This document shows, piece after piece, positions 48,210-58,120 of a stretch of DNA of 64,000 nt. The stretch's first letter is position 1. Each line of letters opens with the position of its first letter. Under the pieces are notes generated by a model, which did no database searches, was not told the DNA's origin, and saw nothing but the letters and a program-made list of their open reading frames with translations. Origin of the DNA: Devosia sp. Root685 (GTDB lineage: Bacteria; Pseudomonadota; Alphaproteobacteria; Rhizobiales; Devosiaceae); NCBI RefSeq assembly GCF_001427875.1, contig NZ_LMHK01000002.1, forward strand, positions 1,175,436-1,239,435. The letters run 5' to 3'. The translations under genes were made by a program, and so were the position numbers.

Positions 48210-48698
48210 GATTTCCTCCTCAAATTCAGTGTTCGTCGCGACGCGCTTGGAGCCAAACTCTCTCCCGATCAGCACCACTGACACGCCGGACACGAGCGCA
48301 TTTCAAGACCAGAAAGCATTGTTGTCAAGTAATGACCCCAAAAAAACAACCAGACCAAATCGGATCACTCGATTAGAAGATTGGTTTTAAATAACTAAAA
48401 TGAAACCCGGATTGGCAAAAAACAAGTTTTGCCAATTTTGTTTACAACTTTGATGTCCCAAAATGCAGGCACGCGCCCTTCCGGCAGGGGGCATGCCGGC
48501 GCCGCCAATCCACCACTCGCCGGACACGTCTATTGCGGGCGGACGAAATGCTGTAGAACCCGTTCCTCAAGGGCGCTCGCAGCACAAAGCCGTGTTGCCA
48601 AGCGCGCGCAACTATTCTATAGAGCCCCCAATCCCCACAGAGACGTGTCTCTGGGCCGCTTTTGGCGGCGCAACGATTTTGAATTCGGAGTACCGACC
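48210..48698. other. Intergenic region upstream of rpmF
   Basis: 490 bp without a gene. The part at about 48310-48460 is far more AT-rich than the rest of the core. It includes a perfect inverted repeat ATTGGCAAAA-AACAAG-TTTTGCCAAT (48411-48436) followed by TTTG, which could end transcription in either direction. The rpmF promoter must lie to its right. Confidence 0.5.
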
Positions 48699-48878
48699 AT
48701 GGCAGTGCCAAAACGAAAGACCTCGCCGATGAAGCGCGGCTTCCGCCGCTCGCACGACGCGATTGCCAACCCCACCTATGTCGAAGACAAGGATTCGGGT
48801 GAGCTGCGTCGTCCGCATCACGTCGACCTCAAGACCGGCATGTATCGCGGCCGGCAGATTCTCGCCGTCAAGAGCTAA
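48699..48878 (+). CDS. rpmF: 50S ribosomal protein L32
   Basis: 59 residues from ATG 48699: [20 protein letters not shown], the standard L32 start, basic throughout, closing [11 protein letters not shown]. It lacks the zinc-binding Cys pairs found in some L32 forms, as usual in alphaproteobacteria. Confidence 0.97.
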   Translation: MAVPKRKTSPMKRGFRRSHDAIANPTYVEDKDSGELRRPHHVDLKTGMYRGRQILAVKS

Positions 48879-48924
48879 GCCGAAAGGCTTGCGGCGCTGA
48901 TGCGCGCGACCTGATACTTTTAAG

Positions 48925-48965
48925 CGGCCGATCCTTCACAAAAGGGTCGGCCGTTTTGTTTTTCC
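48925..48965 (+). terminator. Rho-independent terminator after rpmF
   Basis: Stem CGGCCGATCC / GGGTCGGCCG (one G-T pair), 9-base loop, then TTTTGTTTTT. Confidence 0.8.
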
Positions 48966-49009
48966 CAAGGGACCGCCGACAAGAGCGGCCAACAGACGGA
49001 GAGCCTGCC

Positions 49010-50410
49010 ATGACCATGCGGATTGAATCGGACACGATGGGCACCATCAATGTCCCGAACGACAAGTATTATGGCGCGCAGACCGCTCGCAGCCTCGCCA
49101 ATTTCGACATTGGCGGGGAAAAGATGCCCAAGGAAATCATCACCGCCTTCGCCATTCTCAAAAAGGCCGCGGCTGTTACCAATACCAAGCTTGGCCTTCT
49201 CGACCCGGCATTGCGCGACCTCATCGTCGCTGCAGCCGATGAGGTCATCGAAGGCAAGCTCGACAATCACTTCCCGCTCGTCGTCTGGCAGACCGGTTCG
49301 GGCACCCAGTCGAACATGAACGTCAACGAGGTCATCTCCAACCGCGCCATCGAAATGGCTGGCGGCACCATGGGCTCCAAAAAGCCCGTGCACCCCAATG
49401 ACCACGTCAATATGAGCCAGTCGTCCAACGACACCTATCCCACGGCCATGCACATCGCCGCCATCGAAGCGGTCGTCAATTACCTCTTCCCGCGCGTCAA
49501 AATCCTCCGCGATACGCTCGATGCCAAGGCCCAGGAATTCATGGACGTGGTCAAGATCGGCCGCACCCATCTCCAGGACGCCACCCCCCTCACGCTCGGT
49601 CAGGAAATGAGCGGCTGGGTCGCCCAGATCGACCTCGCCATCAAGGCTATTGAAGTCACCCTGCCCCAGCTGCGCGAACTCGCCCTCGGCGGCACTGCGG
49701 TCGGCACCGGCCTCAACGCCCATCCCGATTACGCCGTCGCCGTGGCCGCCGAAATTTCCACCCTTTCGGGCCACGAGTTCATCACCGCCCCCAACAAATA
49801 CGCCGTCATGGCCGGCCACGACGCCTTTGTCGGCACCTCGGGCGCGCTAAAACAGCTCGCCGTCGCCTTCATGAAGATCGCCAATGACGTGCGCTGGCTC
49901 GCCTCCGGCCCCCGCTCGGGCCTTGGCGAATTGACCATCCCCGAAAACGAACCCGGCTCCTCGATCATGCCGGGCAAGGTCAATCCGACCCAGTCCGAAG
50001 CCATGACCATGGTCGTCGCCCACGTCATGGGCAATGACGCCGCCATCGGCTTTGCCGCGAGCCAGGGCAATTTCGAGCTCAACGTCTTCAAGCCCGTCAT
50101 CGCCTATAATTTCCTGCAGTCCGTCCGCCTCCTCGCCGACGCCGCAAAATCGTTCAACGACAATTGCGCCATCGGCATCCAGCCCGACCGCAAGCGCATC
50201 AAGCAGCTTGTCGATCAGTCCCTGATGCTCGTGACCGCGCTCAACCGCAAGATCGGCTACGATAACGCCGCAAAAATCGCCAAAACCGCGCACAAGAACG
50301 GTTCCACACTCCGCGAAACCGCCATCGACCTCGGCCTCCTCACCGGCGAAGAATTCGACGCCGAGGTAAAGCCCGAACAGATGGTCGGCCCCCTGACGAT
50401 CAAGAAGTAG
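49010..50410 (+). CDS. fumC: Fumarate hydratase, class II
   Basis: 466 residues from ATG 49010 (or 49016). Class II signature [38 protein letters not shown] and [14 protein letters not shown] segments are all present. It interconverts fumarate and malate in the citric acid cycle; argH in this window also yields fumarate. Confidence 0.97.
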   Translation: MTMRIESDTMGTINVPNDKYYGAQTARSLANFDIGGEKMPKEIITAFAILKKAAAVTNTKLGLLDPALRDLIVAAADEVIEGKLDNHFPLVVWQTGSGTQSNMNVNEVISNRAIEMAGGTMGSKKPVHPNDHVNMSQSSNDTYPTAMHIAAIEAVVNYLFPRVKILRDTLDAKAQEFMDVVKIGRTHLQDATPLTLGQEMSGWVAQIDLAIKAIEVTLPQLRELALGGTAVGTGLNAHPDYAVAVAAEISTLSGHEFITAPNKYAVMAGHDAFVGTSGALKQLAVAFMKIANDVRWLASGPRSGLGELTIPENEPGSSIMPGKVNPTQSEAMTMVVAHVMGNDAAIGFAASQGNFELNVFKPVIAYNFLQSVRLLADAAKSFNDNCAIGIQPDRKRIKQLVDQSLMLVTALNRKIGYDNAAKIAKTAHKNGSTLRETAIDLGLLTGEEFDAEVKPEQMVGPLTIKK

Positions 50411-50427
50411 TTTTCAAACTTCTCCTG

Positions 50428-50460
50428 AAAATGCCGCCCCTCACCGGGCGGCATTTTTGT
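50428..50460 (+). terminator. Rho-independent terminator after fumC
   Basis: 12-bp perfect stem AAAATGCCGCCC / GGGCGGCATTTT with a 6-base loop and a T-run. Confidence 0.88.
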
Positions 50461-50544
50461 TTGGAGCAAGACCCAATGAGACATTTCGCGCCTTGGCCCG
50501 CGCAACGGCGCCGGTCTAGCATCACCCCAAGAGAGAGGTGAATC

Positions 50545-51366
50545 ATGACCAATTCCGCAGCAAAACCCATGGCCAAATTGAGCCTGAAATGGTCGATGAT
50601 CGAAGAAGACCTCTCCATCATCGAAAAGTTCAAGCTCCTCGCCGATCTCGGCTTTGACGGCGTCGAACTGGATTCACCCAACGATCTGCCGCAGGCCGAA
50701 ATCCTTGCCGCGCGCGAAAAAACCGGCCTCGCCATCCCCGGCGTCGTCAACTCAGCTCACTGGAAAACGCCCCTCACCGATCCCGACCCGGCCGTGCGCG
50801 AAGCCTGCATCGCCGCCTCCATTCTCGCGATGAAACAGGCAAAAACCTACGGCGCCGAAACCATGCTGCTGGTCCCCGGCGTCGTCAACGACACCACCAG
50901 CTACGCCGTGGCCTATGACCGCGCCGTCGAAGGCATCGACCGCCTCCTGCCGCACGCCGAAGAAATCGGCATTTCCATCGCCCTCGAAAACGTCTGGAAC
51001 AACTTTCTTTTGAGCCCCTTGGAGGCCGCCCACCTCATCGACGGCTTCGACAATCCCCGCCTCGGCTGGTACTTTGATGTCGGCAACGTCATGCGCTACG
51101 GCAGCCCGACCGACTGGATCGAAGCCCTCGGCAGCAGAATTTTCCGCATCGACATCAAGGAATACAGCCTCGCCAAAATGAACGCCGAAGGCCCCTGGAA
51201 AGGCTTTGAGGTGGACTTAGGCGAAGGCGACGTGGACTGGTCCGGGGTCAACCGCGCCCTCGCCAAGACTGGCTACAATGGCTGGGTCTCCGCCGAAGTC
51301 CCCGGCGGCAACCGCCAGCGCCTCGCGGACATCAAATCGCGCCTGGATCGCATCGCCGGGCTCTAG
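50545..51366 (+). CDS. Sugar phosphate isomerase/epimerase (copy 1)
   Basis: 273 residues, xylose-isomerase-like TIM barrel: KLLADLGFDGVELDSP, IALENVWNN, the metal-ligand pattern GWYFDVGNVMRYG, and FRIDIKEYSLA. Such proteins act on polyols or keto-sugars. The nearby oxidoreductases suggest one catabolic pathway; the substrate is not readable. Confidence 0.85.
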   Translation: MTNSAAKPMAKLSLKWSMIEEDLSIIEKFKLLADLGFDGVELDSPNDLPQAEILAAREKTGLAIPGVVNSAHWKTPLTDPDPAVREACIAASILAMKQAKTYGAETMLLVPGVVNDTTSYAVAYDRAVEGIDRLLPHAEEIGISIALENVWNNFLLSPLEAAHLIDGFDNPRLGWYFDVGNVMRYGSPTDWIEALGSRIFRIDIKEYSLAKMNAEGPWKGFEVDLGEGDVDWSGVNRALAKTGYNGWVSAEVPGGNRQRLADIKSRLDRIAGL

Positions 51367-51383
51367 CACACCGCATTAATAGT

Positions 51384-51512
51384 AGCCCTCATGGTGAGGT
51401 GGGAGGCGTAGCCGACCCTCGAACCACGAGGGCGTGTCCCGATGCTTCAGCGTCACACCCTCGTGGTTCGAGGCCTTGCTCCGCAAGGCACCTCACCATG
51501 AGGGTTACTGGA
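51384..51512. repeat. Intergenic palindromic repeat, family C
   Basis: Long hairpin: CCCTCATGGTGAGGTG and CACCTCACCATGAGGG outer arms, CCTCGAACCACGAGGG and CCCTCGTGGTTCGAGG inner arms. Confidence 0.8.
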
Positions 51513-52386
51513 TCTCCCCCAACATCCGCCTGATATTCCCCAACCCCACCTCGCACCCAAACAGCGTCGGCTCCGCCCCCTCATATTCCAGCGACAAAAA
51601 CCCGTCATACCCCGAAGCCACGACGCTCCTCAGCAGTGCCTTGGTATCGAGATCCCCATACCCAAACACCGACCCGCGAATAAACTCCCCGCCCGCCGTC
51701 CGCAGCCAGCCCGGCCCCGGCTCGGCCCGCCGCATATAAAAATCCTTCACATGCACAAAGCTCGCATGCGGCAGCGTACGCCGCGTCGCGACATAGGGAT
51801 TGTCATCGACGCAGAGGAAATTCCCCACATCCACCGTCAGCCTGAAATTGGCATGGTCCACGGCATGAACGAGCCGCAACAGCCGCTCCGCCCCATTCAT
51901 GAAAAACCCATGATCCTCGACGCTGGTGACCACCCCATGCTGCGCGCCAAATTCCGCCACCTCGCGGCACCCCTCGACGATGAACGGAAAGGCCCGCTCG
52001 AACTCACCCGCATCGGTCAGCCGCAGCGCCCACGGCACCACATCATGGCGCAAAAACCTCGCGCCGAACCGCACGCAAAGGTCGACATGGCGCTTCACCA
52101 TCTCGATCTGCCCCTGCCGCCCCTCGCCCTCAAGAAAACTCGCCCCGAGACAAAAGCCCGAAATCGGCACCCCCGTCCGCGCCACCGCCGCTTCCAGGCG
52201 CTTGAGCACCGCCTCGTCCGCGCTCAGGTCAAAACCCGCTTCCGTGCCCGGCGCGGCAAAGGAAAACGTCGCGATTTCGAGATGCTCCGCGCCATGCTCC
52301 TGCAACCAATCGAACAGCGTCTCCAGCGTCAGCCTGCCATCCGCCAGCATGGGGCGGAAGCTATAGGATGAAAGACCGATCTTCAT
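51505..52386 (-). CDS. Sugar phosphate isomerase/epimerase (copy 2)
   Basis: 293 residues from ATG 52386. Same TIM-barrel superfamily as the gene at 50545 but a different branch: IGLSSYSFRPML opening, TSVEDHGFFMNG, FRLTVDVGNFLCVDDNP, and FVHVKDFYMR with the metal-binding acids and histidines. Divergent from the GMC oxidoreductase with a 112-bp shared promoter. Confidence 0.85.
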   Translation of the reverse strand: MKIGLSSYSFRPMLADGRLTLETLFDWLQEHGAEHLEIATFSFAAPGTEAGFDLSADEAVLKRLEAAVARTGVPISGFCLGASFLEGEGRQGQIEMVKRHVDLCVRFGARFLRHDVVPWALRLTDAGEFERAFPFIVEGCREVAEFGAQHGVVTSVEDHGFFMNGAERLLRLVHAVDHANFRLTVDVGNFLCVDDNPYVATRRTLPHASFVHVKDFYMRRAEPGPGWLRTAGGEFIRGSVFGYGDLDTKALLRSVVASGYDGFLSLEYEGAEPTLFGCEVGLGNIRRMLGEIQ

Positions 52387-52498
52387 GGGAGGCCGCTCCG
52401 AAACTGAAAAATGACATCGTGTCGCAATCACGACTTTACATACCAATTAGAACCATTGATACCAATTGCATACCAGCCCTTTTCGACGGACCATCGCG

Positions 52499-53983
52499 AT
52501 GCCCATCCATTCCACCGATGTCGTGATCATTGGCAGCGGCCCCACCGGTAGCGCCTATGCGCGGATCATTCGTCGCGACTGGCCCGAGGCGCGCATTGTG
52601 ATGGTCGAAGCCGGCCCGCAGATCCTGCCCCAGACCGGTGGCCATCTCGACAACGTGCTTGATCTCGACAAACGCGCCGAACTTGAAATTCTGGCCCAGG
52701 GCGGCGATCGCGAGCCACGTCTTTCTATCAGCAAGGAAGAGTGGGAAGCCCGCCGCGCCGGCGGTTTCGATGCCTCTTTCCTGCGCCGGTCGGGCCTCTT
52801 CATCGCCAATGATGCCGACCCCAGCGAAAATCTCTTCGCCGGTTTTGCCGCAGCCAATGTCGGCGGCATGGGCACGAAGTGGTCGACCGGTACCCCGACC
52901 CCGTCCCAGGCCGAGCGCGTCCCGTTCATCCCCGCCGACGAATTCGAAGCCGCTCTTTCGACCGCCGAGGGCCTTCTCGGCACCAACAAGGACCCACTCG
53001 CCGGCGATGTCAGCGCCATTGCCTTCAGGGAAAAGCTCGGCAAGGCATTCAATCCCGGCCGCAGCCCGGATCGCACCGTGCGCGCCATGCCGCTCGCCGC
53101 GACCCCGGGTCCGAGCGGCCTCCGCTATCACGGCACCGATGTGGTGCTCGGGCCGCTGGTCGAAGAACCCGCCGAAACCTTCCAGATTCTCGCCGAAACC
53201 ATCTGCCGCCGCGTCGTCCATGAAAATGGCCGCGCCACCGGCGTCGAGCTTGTCCGCCCGGGCGAAGACGAGGTCTTTTTCCTCGCCGCCGGCGCCGTCG
53301 TCGTCGCCTGCGATTCGCTCCATTCCCCACAATTGCTCCATGCCTCGGGCATCCGCCCCAAGGCCCTGGGCCGCCATCTCAACGACCATTTCATCATCTC
53401 GCAAATGGTCGAAATGCAGGACGGCGAGCCCATGCGGTCCATGAGCTGGATTCCGGCAACCAATGAATTCCCCTTCTCGGTGACCCTTTACGGCGCCAGC
53501 CTCGATTCCATGGAACGGACGCCCGATTTTACCGGTAACCCCGTTGGCATGGGCGTTTTCTGCCCCACCGATATCGACCCCGACAACCGGGTCCTCTTCG
53601 ACGACACAAAACTCGATTGGCGTGGCCTGCCGGCAATCTCGATCAAGTGGAAGCCGTCCGAGGCCGACAAGGCACGCGTTGCCGAGGCCAAGGCCGTCGC
53701 CGTCCGCATCGCCGAAGTCGTCGGCCGCCCGGCCCCCGGCTTTGCCACCATCATGCAGCCCGTCGGCAGTTCGCTCCATTATCAGGGCACCGTCCGCATG
53801 GGCGAAACCGACGATGGCACCAGCGTCTGCGACCGCAACAGCCGCGTCTGGGGTTTTGACAATCTCTACGTCGCCGGCAATGGCGTCATCCCCACCGTCA
53901 CCGCCACCAATCCCACGCTCTATTCCACCGCCCTCGCCACTTTTGGCGCAAGGCAGATCGCAGCCGCGCGCCGCACCGTCTAG
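52499..53983 (+). CDS. GMC-family FAD oxidoreductase
   Basis: 494 residues from ATG 52499. FAD-binding start DVVIIGSGPTGSAYARII, a GGMGTKWSTGTP loop, and the GMC C-terminus SSLHYQGTVRMG followed by a closing VAGNGVIPTVTATNPTLY region with the active-site His/Asn positions. It would oxidise a sugar or alcohol; the pyranose-oxidase-like branch is possible. Followed after 100 bp by a Gfo/Idh/MocA gene. Confidence 0.87.
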   Translation: MPIHSTDVVIIGSGPTGSAYARIIRRDWPEARIVMVEAGPQILPQTGGHLDNVLDLDKRAELEILAQGGDREPRLSISKEEWEARRAGGFDASFLRRSGLFIANDADPSENLFAGFAAANVGGMGTKWSTGTPTPSQAERVPFIPADEFEAALSTAEGLLGTNKDPLAGDVSAIAFREKLGKAFNPGRSPDRTVRAMPLAATPGPSGLRYHGTDVVLGPLVEEPAETFQILAETICRRVVHENGRATGVELVRPGEDEVFFLAAGAVVVACDSLHSPQLLHASGIRPKALGRHLNDHFIISQMVEMQDGEPMRSMSWIPATNEFPFSVTLYGASLDSMERTPDFTGNPVGMGVFCPTDIDPDNRVLFDDTKLDWRGLPAISIKWKPSEADKARVAEAKAVAVRIAEVVGRPAPGFATIMQPVGSSLHYQGTVRMGETDDGTSVCDRNSRVWGFDNLYVAGNGVIPTVTATNPTLYSTALATFGARQIAAARRTV

Positions 53984-54009
53984 ACGGCCACCCGACGCCG
54001 CCCACCCTC

Positions 54010-54050
54010 GATTGTCACCCCGGCGCAGGCCGGGGCCCATCCTGAGGTGC
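54010..54050. repeat. Intergenic palindromic repeat, family D, half copy
   Basis: TCACCCCGGCGCAGGCCGGG followed by GCCCATCCTGAGGTG, matching one half of the element at 38821. Confidence 0.6.
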
Positions 54051-54083
54051 ACAGCACGACCAGACCTTCAGGAGACCAAAAGA

Positions 54084-55142
54084 ATGACCGACAAAAAACT
54101 GAAAGTCCTGGTCGTTGGCCTTGGCCAGATGGGCCGCAGCCACGCCATCGCCTATCACACCCATCCCGGCTTCGAGATCGTCGGCCTCGTCAATCGCTCG
54201 GCTCCGACCCTGCCGGCCGAACTGACCACCTATCCCATCCGCCACGACTACGCCGCCGCCCTCGCCGAGTTCAAACCCGACGTCGTTTCCATCGCCACCC
54301 ACACCAATACCCATGCCGACTACGCCGTAGCCGCCCTTGAATCCGGTGCCCACGTCTTCGTCGAAAAGCCCCTCGCCGCCACCGTCGCCGATGCCCAGCG
54401 CGTCGTTGATACGGCCAAGGCCAACGATCGAAAAGTGGTCGTCGGCTATATCCTCCGCCACCACCCCTCCTGGACCAAGCTGATCGAAGAGGCGCGAAAC
54501 CTCGGCGGCCCCTATGTCTTCCGCATGAATCTCAATCAGCAATCCTCCGGCGCCGCCTGGGACATTCACCGCTCGATCATGCAAACGACCTCGCCCATCG
54601 TTGATTGCGGCGTGCACTATGTCGATGTCATGTGCCAGATCACCGACGCAAAGCCGGTCGAAGTCCGCGGCATGGGCGTCCCCCTCGCCAGGGGCCTGCC
54701 GCAGGGCATGTATAATTACGGCCACTTCCAGGTGCTGTTCGATGATGGCAGCGCCGGCTGGTATGAAGCGGGCTGGGGCCCGATGATGTCGGAAACCGCC
54801 TTCTTCGTAAAAGACGTCATCTCCCCCAATGGCTCCGTCTCCATCGTCATGGATCAAGGCGCCGCCTCGGCCGACATCAACGCCCACACTCAGACCTCGC
54901 GCATTCTCGTCCATCACGCCGGGCTCGACGGTAACAACAAGCCCTCCCGCCCCGACGACTGGCTCGACATGCACGGCGAACCCGACCATCAGGGTCTCTG
55001 CGACCGCGAGCAGGATTTCGTCTATCGCGCCATCACCGAGAACTTTGATCTCACCCGCCACATGAACGACGCCGTAACCTCCCTCCACATCTGCCTCGCC
55101 GCCGACGAAAGCGTGCGCACGGGTCTGGCGGTCAAGCTCTAG
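54084..55142 (+). CDS. Gfo/Idh/MocA-family oxidoreductase
   Basis: 352 residues from ATG 54084 with CAGGAGA ahead. Rossmann start VLVVGLGQMGRSHAIAY, HVFVEKPLAATV (the EKP motif holding the catalytic Lys), and the second-domain DCGVHYVDVMCQI with the usual His. NAD(P)-dependent sugar or inositol dehydrogenase; likely in one pathway with the GMC protein and the isomerases. Confidence 0.9.
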   Translation: MTDKKLKVLVVGLGQMGRSHAIAYHTHPGFEIVGLVNRSAPTLPAELTTYPIRHDYAAALAEFKPDVVSIATHTNTHADYAVAALESGAHVFVEKPLAATVADAQRVVDTAKANDRKVVVGYILRHHPSWTKLIEEARNLGGPYVFRMNLNQQSSGAAWDIHRSIMQTTSPIVDCGVHYVDVMCQITDAKPVEVRGMGVPLARGLPQGMYNYGHFQVLFDDGSAGWYEAGWGPMMSETAFFVKDVISPNGSVSIVMDQGAASADINAHTQTSRILVHHAGLDGNNKPSRPDDWLDMHGEPDHQGLCDREQDFVYRAITENFDLTRHMNDAVTSLHICLAADESVRTGLAVKL

Positions 55143-55177
55143 ATCATTTCGCTTTTGCTTTGAAATCGACAAGTTAG

Positions 55178-55305
55178 AAGCCCTCATGGTGAGGTGCTTT
55201 GCGCAGCAAAGCCTCGAACCACGAGGGCGGGCGAGTGGAGGCATAGCGCCACGACCTCGTTCTTCGAGGCTGCGCTACGCTCCGCACCTCAGAATGAGGT
55301 CTACT
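55178..55305. repeat. Intergenic palindromic repeat, family C
   Basis: CCCTCATGGTGAGGTGCTTT opening, CGCACCTCAGAATGAGGTCT closing, and CCTCGAACCACGAGGGCG within. Confidence 0.75.
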
Positions 55306-55415
55306 CGGGTCGGGCGCGAGGATGACGACCTCCAGCGCAATGCGCATTGCAGCGTCAGCCTTAGCAGGCATACTGATACCTATCTCACCACCCTACCCCG
55401 CCCCCGGAGCTCCCC

Positions 55416-56309
55416 ATGACCACCATCGCCCTCATCGGACCCGGCGCCATTGGCGGCACGGTGGCAGCCTGGCTCGCCCAGGACCCATCCTTCGACGTCA
55501 CCGTCTGTGCCCGAACACCCTTTGCAGACCTGCAGGTCGAAACACCCCAGGGCCTCATCACCGCCACCCCCAAAGTCCTGACGAACCCAACCGACGCCAC
55601 CCCGGTGGACTGGGTCCTCATCGCCACAAAAACCTATGACGCCGACGCCACAAAACCCTGGCTCGATCACCTGCTGGCCGATCACACCCGCGTCGCCATC
55701 ATCCAAAACGGGGTCGAGCACCAGCGCCTGTTCGCCCATCTCGTTCCCCCCGCCCGCATCGTTCCCGTCATCATCAATCTGCCCGCCGCCCGCAGCGCCC
55801 CCGGCCGCATCGTCCAGCATCGCCACGGTATCATCTCGGTACCCGCCGGAAAAAATGGCGAAGATTTTGCCGCCCTCTTTGCCAAGACCGAAATCGAAGC
55901 ATCAGCCCATACCGATTTCGTCTCTGAGGCCTGGCTCAAACTCACCGGCAATTCCATCGCCATCGTGCCCTCGCTGACCCTCCGCGCCACTGGCCCCGTC
56001 TGGAACCCCGACCTCGAAGCCATTGTCCGCGGCGTGGTGGAAGAATGCGCTGCCGTCGGCCGCGCCGAAGGCGCCACCATCCCCCAAAGCTTTGTCGAGA
56101 GCACGATCGAAACCTCCAGCAAGATGGCCGAAGGCTCTTCCGGCGGCTCGCTCCATGCCGATCGCCTCGCCGGCCATCCCATGGAAATCGACGCCCGCAA
56201 CGGCGTCATCGTCCGCCTCGGCCAAAAGCACGGCATCCCGACGCCGATGAACAAGGTGCTCGTAACCCTCCTCGCCGCCTCCGGCGCGCCGTGGATCGAG
56301 ACGGCATAG
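55416..56309 (+). CDS. 2-dehydropantoate 2-reductase family oxidoreductase
   Basis: 297 residues. NADPH-binding IALIGPGAIGGTVAAWLA, DWVLIATKTYD, IIQNGVEHQ (catalytic Lys region), and the C-terminal helical domain with SLHADRLAGHPMEIDARNG. PanE-type; outside a pantothenate cluster such proteins often act on other keto acids, so the gene name is withheld. Confidence 0.87.
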   Translation: MTTIALIGPGAIGGTVAAWLAQDPSFDVTVCARTPFADLQVETPQGLITATPKVLTNPTDATPVDWVLIATKTYDADATKPWLDHLLADHTRVAIIQNGVEHQRLFAHLVPPARIVPVIINLPAARSAPGRIVQHRHGIISVPAGKNGEDFAALFAKTEIEASAHTDFVSEAWLKLTGNSIAIVPSLTLRATGPVWNPDLEAIVRGVVEECAAVGRAEGATIPQSFVESTIETSSKMAEGSSGGSLHADRLAGHPMEIDARNGVIVRLGQKHGIPTPMNKVLVTLLAASGAPWIETA

Positions 56310-56364
56310 GCCTTTCAAGAGAACGGTTCCTCTGGCATCTTCGCCGCATCAACCGGAGGCCCTC

Positions 56365-56814
56365 ATGACGGAAACCGTCGTCCTGCCCAATCAACGCACC
56401 CCGCGCCGCGGCAACACCTTTGTCGTGCCGCTGCTGGTCGTCCCGTTCATCCTCTACAATATCGCCGTCTTCCTGTTCTTCGGCGGCAATCCGGTCAATT
56501 GGGGCGCGGGCCTCTTTTCCATCCCCATGCCCTCGGGCATGCCCTGGGCTATCACGGCGGGCGATCTCCTGCTCGTCGTCGGCATCGTGGCGCTCTTTTT
56601 CGAAGTGCTGAAATCCACCCAGACGGCACGCAATTCCATCATCGAGCACATGTTTTCCATGCTGCTCTTCGTGGTCTTCCTCATCGAATTCCTGCTGGTC
56701 GGCGCCGCGTCGAGCTCGGTCTTTTTCCTCCTGATGGTCATGAGCCTGATCGATGTCGTCGCCGGCTTCACCGTCTCCATCACCAGCGCCAGCCGCGACG
56801 TCTCGATGAACTGA
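56365..56814 (+). CDS. Small inner-membrane protein
   Basis: 149 residues with four hydrophobic segments: FVVPLLVVPFILYNIAVFLFF, WAITAGDLLLVVGIVALFFEV, MLLFVVFLIEFLLVGA and VFFLLMVMSLIDVVAGF, each given only as a landmark. A polar loop with KSTQTARNSIIEH joins spans two and three. Family unknown. A terminator follows. Confidence 0.7.
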   Translation: MTETVVLPNQRTPRRGNTFVVPLLVVPFILYNIAVFLFFGGNPVNWGAGLFSIPMPSGMPWAITAGDLLLVVGIVALFFEVLKSTQTARNSIIEHMFSMLLFVVFLIEFLLVGAASSSVFFLLMVMSLIDVVAGFTVSITSASRDVSMN

Positions 56815-56834
56815 GAACGGGCGCCCAAAAAGCA

Positions 56835-56868
56835 AAATCCCCGCTCTCAAGGGCGGGGATTTCTTTTA
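56835..56868 (+). terminator. Rho-independent terminator between convergent genes
   Basis: 10-bp perfect stem AAATCCCCGC / GCGGGGATTT with an 8-base loop and a CTTTT tail. Confidence 0.8.
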
Positions 56869-56875
56869 ATGTCGA

Positions 56876-57127
56876 TCAGACGAGGACCGTCTTGCGATAC
56901 CCCTCGGGCATCCGCCGCACGGTAATCCCCGCGCCCTGCCGATAGGCCCCCACGGCCCGGTCCACACTCGCCGTCCGGCGTTCGCGTTGAACCGGCAGAT
57001 GCTCCCGCGCCGCAATAAGCTGGCTGACGAAGGCAGCGGTCGGCGCGCTCCAGGCGAGCGACGGACGCGGCCCCGATGCAGTGACCAGAACAGGAAGCTG
57101 TGTCCGCGGTGTTTCGATCTCGGTCAT
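56876..57127 (-). CDS. Hypothetical small protein
   Basis: 83 residues. A central AFVSQLIAAREHLPVQRERR segment and a final AYRQGAGITVRRMPEGYRK resemble a small conserved protein of the order with a QL-IAAR-x-x-P-x-QRERR pattern. No signal or span. Single gene; function unknown. Confidence 0.65.
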   Translation of the reverse strand: MTEIETPRTQLPVLVTASGPRPSLAWSAPTAAFVSQLIAAREHLPVQRERRTASVDRAVGAYRQGAGITVRRMPEGYRKTVLV

Positions 57128-57268
57128 TCTGGTCCCTCGCCTGTGTCATCGAGGGTCAGTTGTTCCGCTTTGAAACAGATCAACCGCCCTCTGCACGTAA
57201 CGGTGCAAGGCATGTGCCAGACGTTAACAGTCTGTTAACGATTTGGGATCCCAAAATGTGATCGGTTA

Positions 57269-58036
57269 TCAGAAATTATCCTTGCCCTTGCGGATCGCCG
57301 CAAAGACTTCAAATGGCTCTTTCCCGGTGAGACCAAAGTGCCGCGCCAACTCCGGCGCATCGGCGCGGAGGAACGGATTGGCCTGCTTATCCTCGCCCAA
57401 TTCGAACGGAATCGTCGCCTTCCCCGCCAGCCGCAGCGCCTTCACCTCGGCCGCCCGCGCCTGCAGCGCAACGTTGTCGGGATCAACAGCAAGCGCAAAT
57501 TTCGCATTACTTTCAGTATATTCATGCCCGCAATAGACCAGCGTCTCATCCGGCAGCGCCCGCAATCGCTCGAGCCCCGCCCACATCGGCCCCGGCGTCC
57601 CCTCGAACATCCGTCCCACGCCGAGCGAAAACAGCGCATCGGCCGAAAAAAGATGCTTGTTTACAGCATCATGATAGACCACATGCCCCAGCGTATGGCC
57701 CGGCGTCGCGATGATGTCGAACACCGTCTCCCCGAGCATCACCCGCTCGCCATCCCCCACCAGTTCGTCAAGCCCCTCGATCTTGTCGGCCTCGGCTCGC
57801 GGCCCAACCACCCGGCTACCGAACGCCGCCTTCAATTCCCCAATGCCTTCAACATGATCGAGGTGATGATGGGTGATAAAAATATCGCTCAACTGCCAAC
57901 CGCGCATATTCAACGCCGTCCGGATCGCCGCCGCTTCCGGCGCATCGAGCGCCGCGGTGCGGCCGGTCGCCTCGTCATGGATCAGGTAGCCGAAATTGTC
58001 CTGACGGGCGGGAAAAACATCAACGATTACGGCCAT
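57269..58036 (-). CDS. gloB: Hydroxyacylglutathione hydrolase (glyoxalase II)
   Basis: 255 residues from ATG 58036. Metallo-beta-lactamase ligands THHHLDHVEG, then TPGHTLGHVVY, the bridging Asp in FSADALFSLGVGRMFEG, and YCGHEYTESNAKFA; the C-terminal substrate domain has KQANPFLRADAPEL. It hydrolyses S-lactoylglutathione in methylglyoxal detoxification. Confidence 0.93.
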   Translation of the reverse strand: MAVIVDVFPARQDNFGYLIHDEATGRTAALDAPEAAAIRTALNMRGWQLSDIFITHHHLDHVEGIGELKAAFGSRVVGPRAEADKIEGLDELVGDGERVMLGETVFDIIATPGHTLGHVVYHDAVNKHLFSADALFSLGVGRMFEGTPGPMWAGLERLRALPDETLVYCGHEYTESNAKFALAVDPDNVALQARAAEVKALRLAGKATIPFELGEDKQANPFLRADAPELARHFGLTGKEPFEVFAAIRKGKDNF

Positions 58037-58120
58037 CTGGGACTCCTGTTCACACATAACCCTAGGCTAGGACTGACACCGCGCGATGACAACCCGCCTG
58101 GCTTTGGCTAGACTTGATTC

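Noticed and set aside
48429..48698. N-terminal extension of the L32 frame
   Set aside because: The conserved MAVPKRK start at 48699 is the family start; upstream codons are unlike any ribosomal protein.
52436..55244. Long minus-strand frames opposite the GMC and Gfo/Idh genes
   Set aside because: Antisense to well-recognised families; no motifs or ribosome sites.
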